The notes under the pieces are model-generated. The model had not been told where the DNA came from, did not search any database, and saw only the letters and a program-made list of their open reading frames with translations. The translations under genes were made by a program, and so were the position numbers. From assembly GCA_019636915.1 (NCBI GenBank), contig JAHBWQ010000002.1, positions 1-59,901 on the forward strand: a DNA stretch of 59,901 bases, in the 5' to 3' direction. This document shows, one piece after another, positions 28,201 through 36,012 of this stretch (position 1 is its first letter; the number at the start of each line of letters is the position of its first letter). The stretch is from Nitrospira sp. (GTDB lineage Bacteria > Nitrospirota > Nitrospiria > Nitrospirales > Nitrospiraceae).

Positions 28201-29290
28201 CAAGAAATTACCGGTGGGCGATTGGACCTCTTTTATGGCCGATCTCATTACCTTGGATAAGGATTTAGACTTTCGATCGGATTCCGTCTATGTGGGGAGG
28301 ACGATCGATCCGAACGGGCCAAACGGGCGAGGGAGCGGCATCCCGTGGACCGGGAAAATGTATCGGCTCACGATGGGATCTTGTGGTGGTGCTGTCGCGT
28401 GTTCGACTTCGACCTGGGGGGTTCAAGATGGGAGCAATCGTATACCGACAGAAATTCTTGACACCTTCCCGCCGTCAGGTACGTCGTATTACATGGGTCC
28501 CATTGTATCGGCACCAACCACGACGCTCGATGATGCAGGCAACGTCTGGATCTACTTCGGAACGGGTCGCTACTTCAGTGCGGCCGATAAGACTAACGCA
28601 GAAACACAATTCTTTTTCGGCATTAAAGACTCCGTCCTGAGCGGGAGCTGTTCACAGACCAACGATACAAATTGTCGCGATAACGATTTAGTGAATGTCT
28701 CCAATGCACAGGTCTGTGTGACTGGAGTTGGGAGCTGTACGACCGCAACCCAGGTAAGTGGCATGGGAAGTACCACAACCTATCAAGGGTTAGATGACTT
28801 GATTAACAAACCGCAGGGAACGAGCCCTGAAAAGGACGGGTGGTTCACGACGCTTCCAGGATCGCGAGAGCGGGCATTGGCGAATCCTACGTTGATTGGA
28901 GGGATCGCCTTCTTCCCGTCGTTCACTCCTGACAATGATCTCTGCACGTCTTCGGGCAGCAGTAATCTCTACGCGCTGTTCTATCGCACCGGCAGCGCGA
29001 ATAAATCACCGGTTATCGGAACCACGGCCTCGGGTACCAATCAGGTCGTCAATCGATCAATCGGTCTTGGTACGGGGCTTGCCGCTCAAATGGCGATCCA
29101 CCTTGGAAGTCAAGGTTCAGGTGGACAAGGTGCCTGGGGTGCGGGCGGTGGCAGCGGTGGCGGAGGTGGTTGTCAGAGCGGTGTCGGAGGTTTTATCAAC
29201 ACCAGCTCTGGAAACATTGTGCAGGCCTGTGCGGGCCTGGCTTCCAACGTGCGGAGCAGATACGTATCTTGGATTAACCAGCGGGAGTAG
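25295..29290 (+). CDS. pilY1: PilY1-type pilus tip adhesin / assembly factor
   Basis: A 1331-aa secreted protein. It has a signal peptide to about residue 34, a von Willebrand A domain with MIDAS DNSGS at 59-63 and FTDGAS later, then the C-terminal PilY1 beta-propeller (about 690-1250: QVAYVGSNDGMLHAFN, GWGTILIGGFRLGG, WIYFGTGRYFS). Calcium-type loops are visible (DTNDDGRL, DTDGDGKAD, DRNNNNQPD). The C-terminus is a glycine-rich tail (AWGAGGGSGGGGGCQ), unusual for the family. It would sit at the pilus tip and control extension and adhesion. A strong ribosome-binding site (GGGAGGAG) precedes ATG 25295. Confidence 0.93.
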   Translation: MKKYEKWWKTPFVAGVGCLSILGALCVPQSAYGQNMADYTAMPPFIADAVPPNVLLLMDNSGSMNLSAYHLSGEAYVPTKEYQGYFKFDKCYSYGSNKFTPGPDRATTGNPCASGSPWLGNFLNYLTMTRYEIIKLIMMGGKCAPRATNGTCYPGGTLNFETTEAVNSITMDGTGISPYSSSKCFRRDGNSLEVWSSGCGGGSTAYTLKTEIAAEPNGVIQAVGSKARFGLMQFKSSGDGGKIMAEVGSNVVSMVNAIENTDAATWTPLAESLYEATRYFAQVQPAFSNSDYSYTVEAKDPYYFKTPDWSTKNPGEYVKCCKSFIMVFTDGASTQDTNVPSALRDLAHDHHGAHCVGATSGDICTGHKTNYSDNGNHYLDDVAYYAHTTDLRQATLPVLNIAGKDLAGFQNVTVYTFYAFGEPIGRELLKTAAKTGGFEDRNNNNQPDLVEEYDRANNYTGAQGADGLPDTYFESADADDLRDKLLAAITSILQRSASGTAVSVLATSSTGDGSLYQSFFYPLIYEGTRDIKWTGYTQGLFLDTFGNLREDTNDDGRLIYNQDKIIRTRFDTATNNVLVDRFHDTDGDGKADSTTPFETVGLRDVNGIWEAGKQLALTNPDDRKILTWVDDGDGVVESGEQIAFTTANASTLSPFLRAGTAPYTANNIINFIRGTQVAGLRDRQITVNGSLTVWKYGDPIHSTPTIVGPPRERFDFLYGDATYTPFFQKYKNRRQVAYVGSNDGMLHAFNSGYYHRGDDASTSGVERGWYTKTPTDNSGGKELGQELWGFIPYQLLPHLKWLTQADYTHVYYVDLKPKVTDVKIFSDDADHPNGWGTILIGGFRLGGSCGACVASTGAPTMTVNISGTSRTFYTAYFVLDITNPEVEPKLLWSFSSADLGLSTSYPSIVRTSPAGDAKADHTNAKWYVVFGSGPTGYDAAVKTGGTDGQSAKLFAVDLISGPGANNSLVKKLPVGDWTSFMADLITLDKDLDFRSDSVYVGRTIDPNGPNGRGSGIPWTGKMYRLTMGSCGGAVACSTSTWGVQDGSNRIPTEILDTFPPSGTSYYMGPIVSAPTTTLDDAGNVWIYFGTGRYFSAADKTNAETQFFFGIKDSVLSGSCSQTNDTNCRDNDLVNVSNAQVCVTGVGSCTTATQVSGMGSTTTYQGLDDLINKPQGTSPEKDGWFTTLPGSRERALANPTLIGGIAFFPSFTPDNDLCTSSGSSNLYALFYRTGSANKSPVIGTTASGTNQVVNRSIGLGTGLAAQMAIHLGSQGSGGQGAWGAGGGSGGGGGCQSGVGGFINTSSGNIVQACAGLASNVRSRYVSWINQRE

Positions 29291-29336
29291 AGACGGGACC
29301 AAGGAGCGAATGGATTCCATCCTAGGTGATCACGAT

Positions 29337-29364
29337 ATAGGCGGAAGGGAATCCTTCCGCCTAT
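29337..29364 (+). terminator. 12-bp perfect hairpin after pilY1
   Basis: ATAGGCGGAAGG and its exact complement CCTTCCGCCTAT flank a 4-base loop (GAAT). No T-run follows, so it may be a processing or attenuation site and not a simple terminator. Its 3' arm covers the ATG at 29363. Confidence 0.6.
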
Positions 29365-29380
29365 GCTGTTTGGAGGCATG

Positions 29381-30325
29381 ATGAGGGTGTCCTTTCTGCT
29401 GGTCCTGGCTCCACTGATCAACGGATGTACGGCTGAAGCGCCGCATGAAGGTGCCGTGACCTCTCCCGTGCATGGCAATCATGCCCCTATCATTCACGAG
29501 GCCACGATTATGCCGGCCCCTCTCACACTCGATGCGCCCATATCCGTGCATGTTACTGCAGACGATGCGGAACGGGATCCCTTGACGTTTGCTTATAAGT
29601 GGGTGGTCAATGGGCACCCGCTTGAAGGACAGACGGGTGGTCTCTTGCCGCCACAGCTCCTCAAACAAGGTGATAAAGTCAGCGTGGAGATTCTCCCCGG
29701 CGATGGAAAGGCAAAAGGTGCAATCTATCGTTCCCAGGTTGTGACCGTGATGAACACTCCTCCGATAATCTCGTCACTCTTGGTGCGTCCTCAGCCTGGA
29801 GTTCCGGGAGACAAGCTGGAGGCGCGCATCGAGGTGACTGACCCAGATGCAGATCCGACACACATCGTGTATCGTTGGTGGCGAAATGGGGCAGTTGTGA
29901 AGGAGGGGGAAGACCCGACACTTGACACGGATGGCTTTTTAAACACCGATCAGGTGGAAGTGGAGGCCATTGCTCGGGATCAAAAGGCTGCGGGCAAGAG
30001 CGTAAAATCGGGCAGGCTCCTCACGTCCAATAGCCGTCCGGCCATTACCTCGACACCGACGGTCCCTAGTGCAGGAGCACCATTCGAGTACAGAGTGACG
30101 GCGGTTGATCCAGAAGGGGACCAGTTGAGTTATCGGCTTGAAACGGCTCCTGCAGGGATGGTCATCGACGAAGCGACTGGGCATATTCGTTGGCCAGTTG
30201 CACAAGCGTCCACGGGTACCCATCACGTTCGTGTGGTCGTGGAAGATGCAGGCGGAGGCCGGGCGTTCCAAGAATTCGACCTCAACATTCCATCACCGCC
30301 GCCTGCGAATTCGAATGGTACATAG
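29381..30325 (+). CDS. Lipoprotein with Ig/cadherin-like repeats
   Basis: About 314 aa. The lipoprotein signal MRVSFLLVLAPLINGC has a lipobox ending LINGC. Two related units follow (ADDAERDPLTFAYKWVVNG; VTDPDADPTHIVYRWWRNG) and a C-terminal putative Ig domain (RVTAVDPEGDQLSYRLETAPAGM). Such proteins are usually surface or periplasmic binding modules; the partner is unknown, though the position after pilY1 suggests a link to pili. Starts at 29363 and 29378 are also in frame, but the first lies in the hairpin and 29381 is best spaced from GGAGG. Confidence 0.75.
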   Translation: MRVSFLLVLAPLINGCTAEAPHEGAVTSPVHGNHAPIIHEATIMPAPLTLDAPISVHVTADDAERDPLTFAYKWVVNGHPLEGQTGGLLPPQLLKQGDKVSVEILPGDGKAKGAIYRSQVVTVMNTPPIISSLLVRPQPGVPGDKLEARIEVTDPDADPTHIVYRWWRNGAVVKEGEDPTLDTDGFLNTDQVEVEAIARDQKAAGKSVKSGRLLTSNSRPAITSTPTVPSAGAPFEYRVTAVDPEGDQLSYRLETAPAGMVIDEATGHIRWPVAQASTGTHHVRVVVEDAGGGRAFQEFDLNIPSPPPANSNGT

Positions 30326-30386
30326 TTCGCCGAATGGACTGAGACATCAGTTCTTGCCAGAGCTTCTCGCCGTTTGTTAAGATTTT

Positions 30387-31490
30387 GTGCAGGTCTCTAG
30401 GGAGGGATACCACCTCGCACTCGTGCGTAAACTCAAACTACGAGAAGGTACCAATACTGCCGTCCTGTTCGGTCATCATGACCGGCATCTCAAACTCATT
30501 GAAGACGAATTGGGCGTACGGCTCTCTGCACGGGGAGAAGAACTGACGCTCGACGGTTTGCCCGAGCCTGTCCGCCAAGCAGAGCGCATTCTCCTCGAAC
30601 TTGCATCCCTGACGAACGACGGCATTACCCTCCAAGCAGAGGATGTTACTCATGTGCTCACCGCGTTGCGTCGAACGCCTGAGGCATCCCTCCGAGACCT
30701 TCTTGATAAGTCGGCGATGATCGTCACCAAGAAACGATTCGTCGGCCCGAAATCCCCGACACAAAAAGCCTATATCGAAGCGATCGAGCAGCACGATATC
30801 GTCATCGCGATCGGTCCGGCTGGGACGGGGAAGACCTATCTCGCCATGGCCATGGCCGTGAGTGCGCTGCTGAATAAGGAAGTCAGTCGAATCATCCTTG
30901 CCAGGCCTGCGGTCGAGGCGGGAGAAAAGCTTGGTTTTCTACCTGGTGATATCTATGAAAAGGTGAATCCCTATCTGCGGCCTTTGTACGACGCCCTCTT
31001 CGACATGATGGAGATGGAGCGGGCGAATCGGCTGATCGAACGGGGCGATATCGAGATTGCGCCGCTGGCGTTCATGCGCGGACGAACACTGAACGACTCA
31101 TTCGTGATTTTGGATGAAGCCCAGAACGCGACGGCTGAACAGATGAAAATGTTTCTGACGAGACTCGGATTTCACTCGAAAGTGGTCGTCACCGGCGATG
31201 TCACGCAGGTGGATCTGCCGAACGACCGAGTGTCCGGACTGATTCAAGTCAAGGACATCCTCCGTGGCATTGCTGGGATTGCCTTTGTCTACTTTGATGA
31301 GAAGGATGTCGTACGGCATCGGTTGGTGCAAGAGATTATTAAGGCCTACGACCGTCACCAGACCGTGCAGAATGGTGATCCCCGAGGTTCGCGAGAACCG
31401 CCCCCATCCTCCCAGCGTCACAATTCCCGATCACGCGTGCCCTCCACGACGGAGTCAGCGGCGTCAGCTGATGCGGGAAGTTCGGATTGA
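30387..31490 (+). CDS. phoH: PhoH-family ATPase (PhoL)
   Basis: A 367-aa PhoH-like protein: an N-terminal KH-like region (ERILLELASLTNDG) then the P-loop domain with TQKAYIEAIEQHDIVIAIG, Walker A GPAGTGKTYLA, LARPAVEAGEKLGFLPGD and Walker B ILDEAQNAT. The family couples ATP hydrolysis to RNA metabolism and is encoded beside ybeY in many bacteria, as here (4-base overlap). The start is uncertain: GTG 30387 keeps the ribosome-binding-like GGAGGG (30401) inside the gene, while GTG 30423 follows it by 17 bases. The C-terminal 35 residues are low-complexity. Confidence 0.92.
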   Translation: MQVSREGYHLALVRKLKLREGTNTAVLFGHHDRHLKLIEDELGVRLSARGEELTLDGLPEPVRQAERILLELASLTNDGITLQAEDVTHVLTALRRTPEASLRDLLDKSAMIVTKKRFVGPKSPTQKAYIEAIEQHDIVIAIGPAGTGKTYLAMAMAVSALLNKEVSRIILARPAVEAGEKLGFLPGDIYEKVNPYLRPLYDALFDMMEMERANRLIERGDIEIAPLAFMRGRTLNDSFVILDEAQNATAEQMKMFLTRLGFHSKVVVTGDVTQVDLPNDRVSGLIQVKDILRGIAGIAFVYFDEKDVVRHRLVQEIIKAYDRHQTVQNGDPRGSREPPPSSQRHNSRSRVPSTTESAASADAGSSD

Positions 31491-31984
31491 TGGCTATTTA
31501 TCTTCGCGTGAGTCTCACGCGGCACCTCATACGGCAGATGCGGTTGATCGAATTGGCTCAACGGGTGCTGTTGGCGGCTGGAGAGTCGCGATCGGAACTC
31601 AGTCTCGAACTCATCGGTGATCGTCGCATGCGACGGCTCAATCTTGACTTTCGCAAACGGGACCGAACGACGGATGTGCTGGCATTTCCTACACGTGAGG
31701 CCATTATGCCGACGGGGCTATCAGGCCCGACAGGCCTGCTCGGTGATGTCGTGATCTCGCTGCCGAGGGCCATTCGCCAAGCCGGTGAGGCGGGCCGATC
31801 CGTTGATGATGAGTTAGCGACACTCTTGGTACATGGGGTGCTTCATCTGTGTGGTTACGACCATGAACGGAGCGTCCAAGAAGCGGAGCGAATGTCTCGT
31901 CGGGAGCGGGTCGTGATGCGTCGTATCTCTCCGATCCCCCATATTGTGACCCTCCGCACAGGACGACGGAGAAGGGGCAACTGA
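31487..31984 (+). CDS. ybeY: Endoribonuclease YbeY
   Basis: A 165-aa zinc-dependent ribosome-maturation RNase. The signature HGVLHLCGYDHE carries the three zinc-binding histidines; LNLDFRKRDRTTDVLAFP and GLLGDVVISLPRA are also conserved. The start overlaps the phoH stop and ftsY begins 2 bases after the stop, so phoH-ybeY-ftsY is one operon. The C-terminus carries an additional basic tail (RTGRRRRGN). Confidence 0.95.
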   Translation: MMAIYLRVSLTRHLIRQMRLIELAQRVLLAAGESRSELSLELIGDRRMRRLNLDFRKRDRTTDVLAFPTREAIMPTGLSGPTGLLGDVVISLPRAIRQAGEAGRSVDDELATLLVHGVLHLCGYDHERSVQEAERMSRRERVVMRRISPIPHIVTLRTGRRRRGN

Positions 31985-31986
31985 GT

Positions 31987-32922
31987 ATGGGATGGTTTCA
32001 GCGATTGAGTGACGGGCTTGGTAAGACACGGCATGTGGTTCAGCAATCCCTCGATCGCTTTCTCGGACGCACACCTGACCAAGAACTCCTGGAAGACCTC
32101 GAAGCGTCATTGCTGGCGGCCGATTTGGGAGCCCGAGTCGTTGACCGCTTGATGCGGCAGGTCAACGAGGAAACACGTGGAGCTGAGGCAAAATCGACGG
32201 AGGGGCTTCAGGGAGTCTTGAGCCGAACGCTCTACGGAATCTTGAAGCCCGTTGCGGATGCTACGTTGGATCGTCTCATCGCTGATGGCCCAACACCATT
32301 TGTGCTCTTGATCGTCGGCGTGAACGGGGTGGGCAAGACCACCACGATCGCCAAGATGGCGCAACGGTTGGTGCAATCTGGGAGGAGGCCTCTGTTGGTT
32401 GCGGGAGACACCTTTCGTGCAGCGGCGATCGAACAGCTGCAAGTATGGGGGGATCGTATCGGCGTGGAGGTGGTTCGTCAGCGACATGGGGCCGATCCCG
32501 CGGCAGTAGCCTTTGACGGGATTGTTGCAGCAAAGGCTCGCAAGGTTGATGTGGTGTTGATCGATACCGCCGGACGACTGCATACGAAATCAAACTTAAT
32601 GGATGAGTTGCGGAAAGTGAAGCGGGTCATCGGTCAAGAGTTGCCTGGTGCGCCCCATGATGTGCTGTTGGTCTTGGATGCAACGCTTGGGCAGAATGCG
32701 CTGGCACAAGCACGTCAGTTTCACGAGGCGGTGGGAGTCAGTGGTCTTGTGCTGACGAAACTCGATGGAACGGCCCGGGGCGGGATCGTTGTGGCGATTG
32801 CCGAAGAGCTGAAGATTCCCATCCGTTTGATCGGTGTTGGAGAGGGCGTGGAGGATCTGCAAGACTTCAATGCCGAGGCCTTTGTGGCAGCACTGTTTGG
32901 GGAGACTGAAAACCGCTCGTAA
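31987..32922 (+). CDS. ftsY: Signal recognition particle receptor FtsY
   Basis: The NG-domain GTPase that docks SRP at the membrane. N domain: LLEDLEASLLAADLGARVVDRL. G domain: GVNGVGKTTTIAKMA (G1), VAGDTFRAAAIEQLQVW, DTAGRLHTKSNLMDEL (G3), VLTKLDGTARGG (G4) and IGVGEGVEDLQDF. At 311 aa it lacks the long acidic A domain of the E. coli protein, as in many bacteria. It is the last gene of the phoH-ybeY-ftsY unit. Confidence 0.96.
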   Translation: MGWFQRLSDGLGKTRHVVQQSLDRFLGRTPDQELLEDLEASLLAADLGARVVDRLMRQVNEETRGAEAKSTEGLQGVLSRTLYGILKPVADATLDRLIADGPTPFVLLIVGVNGVGKTTTIAKMAQRLVQSGRRPLLVAGDTFRAAAIEQLQVWGDRIGVEVVRQRHGADPAAVAFDGIVAAKARKVDVVLIDTAGRLHTKSNLMDELRKVKRVIGQELPGAPHDVLLVLDATLGQNALAQARQFHEAVGVSGLVLTKLDGTARGGIVVAIAEELKIPIRLIGVGEGVEDLQDFNAEAFVAALFGETENRS

Positions 32923-33001
32923 ACCGCGCATTGTCTTCTCTCATTCCCACACTCATGCTAGGCTTGTTCGTGGCAACCGACCGTCCTGAGCATGAGGGTG
33001 G

Positions 33002-33790
33002 ATGATGACCAAGCTCTTGATCGTCGACGACGATCAAATGAATTGCGATCTGCTGCAGGAGTTGTTCAGCCGTCAAGGCTATGATGTCATCATCGCAACG
33101 AGCGGCAGAGAGGGACTCGATCTGTTCCGCACATCCAATCCGAAAGTGACGCTGCTGGATCTCCGTATGCCGGAGATGGATGGGTTGACGCTGTTGAAGG
33201 AAATTCGAGCCATCGATCCGCACGCGCGGGTGATCATCTTGGGTGGTGGCGCAACCGAGGTGCATGAAAATCAAGCGCGAGCGCTGCGGGCCACTGATTT
33301 TATACGGAAAGGCTTGTCGCTGGACATTCTTGTTGAAGCAGTCAATCGGGTCTCGGCGCTCCCAGCGCCAGCGACGGTCACACAGCCCTCGATTTCGAAC
33401 GGGGAGAGCGGACAGCAGAGCGTGGAGTCAGTCCTGGTGGTGGACGATGAATCCCTCATCTGCGATCTGCTCGTCCAGTTCTTAAGTCTTCGCGGGTATC
33501 GTGCATTTGGCGTGAGAAACGGACAGGATGCGCTCCGAATGGTCGATGAGGTGCATCCGGATGTCGTGTTGGTCGACATGATCATGCCGGGGATGGCGGG
33601 GATCGATGTGCTTCGAACCCTACGGGATAAGGGCTATCCTGGTGGCATCATCATCATGACCGGAAGTCACAACGAAGAGTTGCTGGGAGAGGTGTGGAGC
33701 CTAGGCCCCCATGAACTGCTGCTCAAGCCGGTTGACCTGGATCGTCTTTTGATGGCGATCCAGCTTGTACTCGTCTGCCGTGAGTGTTAA
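33002..33790 (+). CDS. Double-receiver response regulator without output domain
   Basis: A 262-aa protein of two receiver domains. Receiver 1 (about 1-120) has KLLIVDDDQ, phospho-acceptor region LLDLRMPEMDG and Lys in FIRKG, but the usual Thr/Ser is replaced (VIILGGGA). Receiver 2 (about 140-262) is complete: VLVVDDES, LVDMIMPGMAG, IIMTGSH and LLKPVDL. No DNA-binding or enzymatic domain follows, so it probably acts in a phosphorelay or by protein contact. No kinase gene is adjacent. The GTG start of the next gene overlaps its end by 7 bases. Confidence 0.88.
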   Translation: MMTKLLIVDDDQMNCDLLQELFSRQGYDVIIATSGREGLDLFRTSNPKVTLLDLRMPEMDGLTLLKEIRAIDPHARVIILGGGATEVHENQARALRATDFIRKGLSLDILVEAVNRVSALPAPATVTQPSISNGESGQQSVESVLVVDDESLICDLLVQFLSLRGYRAFGVRNGQDALRMVDEVHPDVVLVDMIMPGMAGIDVLRTLRDKGYPGGIIIMTGSHNEELLGEVWSLGPHELLLKPVDLDRLLMAIQLVLVCREC

Positions 33791-36012
33791 AACGCTTTCT
33801 GATGTACATCAGGACACAAGCGTTTCTCTTCTGCCTCCTTACACTGGTCTTGCCTGGCGCCGCCGAAGCACAGAGTGTTGGGGCTTCTCCTGTCGATGAC
33901 GATAGTGCACTTCTTCGTCATCACCTCTCAGTTGGGTTGGCACCAGGTACGCATGAAATCACGGCAACCGATCAGATCGAACTGGAGGTTGAGCCGACCT
34001 GTTCCTCTCTCAGCTTCACCCTTGCACCGACGTTGCGCATCGAATCGATCAAAATGGAAACGCCTTCAACCATAGGTACAGAAGGGACGGCCGGTATGGC
34101 CGTATCATTCACCAGGATGCGTTCCGGGGAAGCTGCGGGTCAGCAAGTGATCGTGGCCCTTCCGACGGATCACAGTAGAAAGATGACATTGACCTGGACC
34201 TATCGAGGGATCATCCATGATCCGCCGAAGGAACCTCGCCACTTGCGCTTCGTCACGCCGAGCGAAACGGCGGGACATATTGGGGAGGAAGGGGTCTACT
34301 TGAGCGGAGAAACTCAATGGTACCCTGACCTGCCCGGATCGTTCGGGACCTATCGCGTGACGGCTTACGTTCCACAGGGATGGACGGTTGTTGCGTCCGG
34401 TCGGAAGGAAGGCGAGGTGGCGACCGCAGGGAAGGTTTCCTCCACTTGGGTTGCAGTGGACCGATCGGAAGCCTTCACGCTTGTGGCAAACCACTTTGTG
34501 ACCAAGTCACGAGTATGGCAAAGTGGCACCGGGCAACGGATCGACCTCCAGACGTACTTCTTTCCAGACAATGCTGCGTTGGCTGATGAGTATCTTGATG
34601 CGACCGAACAGTACTTGGAGGCCTATGTCAGGATTTTGGGGAACTATCCCTTTGATGCCTTTGCCGTGGTAGAAAACTTTTTCGCCAGTGGCTTGGGGAT
34701 GCCTTCCTTCACCCTTCTTGGCAGTGGCAGCATCAAGCGGCGTTATGTGCAGCCCTATGCGTTAGGGCACGAAATCGTCCATTCCTGGATCGGCAATTCC
34801 GTATTTAATCGGGATGGCTTCGGGAATTGGGTCGAAGGGCTGACCACGTATTTGGCGAATTATTACTGGTATGAACTGGGTCGTGACGATCGGCAAGCGT
34901 TGGAGCAGCGTCGCATGATGCTGCAAGGCTACAATCTCTATGTCAGTCCAGAGGATGACTACGCGATCTCCCGCTTCCTCAGAAAACACGACGAACGGGA
35001 TAACGCCATCGGGTACCAAAAATCCGCGTTTGTATTTCATCTGCTCCGGCAAGAGATCGGGGAGGAACCGTTCTGGCGTGGCCTTAAGACGTTCGTGAGG
35101 GAGTATCGCAACCAGCCGGCTGATTGGGTGGCGATCGAAAAGGTATTTTCTCGGGAAAGTGATCGGAACCTCCGATGGTTTTTTGAACAATGGGTCGAGC
35201 AGTCCGGTGCACCGGTCATATCGTTGGGAGACGCCCACGCTCGTCCGGTGACGGGGGACGGCGGCACAGAAGCCTGGCAGCTGACAGTCCAGATTCATCA
35301 GAATGAGGGACCCTTTCGGATGACGGTCCCCATCCGCATCACCACGAAGGGATCGACCGAGAGCAGGTCGATCCGGCTCAGCCTCTCGCAGTCGAGCGTT
35401 GCTGAATTTGTCCTTCCCGATCAGCCCTTGAGGGTTGAACTGGATCCAGACCTGATGACGTTTCGCCGCTTGGCAAGACACCAGTTGCCGCCGGTGCTGA
35501 ACGGCTATGTCACGGATCCACACAAGGCCGTTCTACGGGCGTTTTCAGATGCCGCCTCTCCCTTGCAACAGGTCGTCTCGCGCATTGCCGATCATGAACT
35601 GCCGGGATCCAAACGGGCGACGAGTATCGTGTCAGAGGAGTCCTCGCTTCCTCAAGAGGGATCGGTGCTCGTCCTAACTAGTGCTGGTCAGCCTCAGGCC
35701 GTTGCTAAACTCGTACGAGACTCTTGCGGAGACCGCGTCGATCTCAGGGAGACGGGGTTCCAGATTGATAGCCAAGCGTATGAAGGACCGAAGATGGCCG
35801 TCCTCTTCTCCTGTCCCCGAGCACAGGTATCGGGCAGCGTGATCACAGTTCTGTATGGCGTGACTCCAGGTGCAGTCGAGAAACTGTCACGCTTTCTATT
35901 CTATTATGGGTGGCATAGTTACGTGCTCTTCCAGGATGGGGCCGTCACAAAGCGCGGTCTCTGGCACGGAACACCGGATGTGAAGGAGGTACGAGTTGAT
36001 GCGACGTCGTAG
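33784..36012 (+). CDS. M1-like aminopeptidase-family protein, secreted
   Basis: About 742 aa. A signal peptide (YIRTQAFLFCLLTLVLPGAAEAQ) is followed by an M1-type N-terminal beta domain and a zinc motif HEIVH (329-333) with a candidate third ligand E351 in WVEGLTTYLANYYW. The spacing between H333 and E351 is 17 residues, one less than in classic M1 enzymes, and the GAMEN exopeptidase motif is replaced by GLGMPSF, so true aminopeptidase activity is uncertain. The last 200 residues are unassigned. GTG 33784 or ATG 33802 may be the start. It overlaps the TolB-like gene. Confidence 0.8.
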   Translation: MLKRFLMYIRTQAFLFCLLTLVLPGAAEAQSVGASPVDDDSALLRHHLSVGLAPGTHEITATDQIELEVEPTCSSLSFTLAPTLRIESIKMETPSTIGTEGTAGMAVSFTRMRSGEAAGQQVIVALPTDHSRKMTLTWTYRGIIHDPPKEPRHLRFVTPSETAGHIGEEGVYLSGETQWYPDLPGSFGTYRVTAYVPQGWTVVASGRKEGEVATAGKVSSTWVAVDRSEAFTLVANHFVTKSRVWQSGTGQRIDLQTYFFPDNAALADEYLDATEQYLEAYVRILGNYPFDAFAVVENFFASGLGMPSFTLLGSGSIKRRYVQPYALGHEIVHSWIGNSVFNRDGFGNWVEGLTTYLANYYWYELGRDDRQALEQRRMMLQGYNLYVSPEDDYAISRFLRKHDERDNAIGYQKSAFVFHLLRQEIGEEPFWRGLKTFVREYRNQPADWVAIEKVFSRESDRNLRWFFEQWVEQSGAPVISLGDAHARPVTGDGGTEAWQLTVQIHQNEGPFRMTVPIRITTKGSTESRSIRLSLSQSSVAEFVLPDQPLRVELDPDLMTFRRLARHQLPPVLNGYVTDPHKAVLRAFSDAASPLQQVVSRIADHELPGSKRATSIVSEESSLPQEGSVLVLTSAGQPQAVAKLVRDSCGDRVDLRETGFQIDSQAYEGPKMAVLFSCPRAQVSGSVITVLYGVTPGAVEKLSRFLFYYGWHSYVLFQDGAVTKRGLWHGTPDVKEVRVDATS

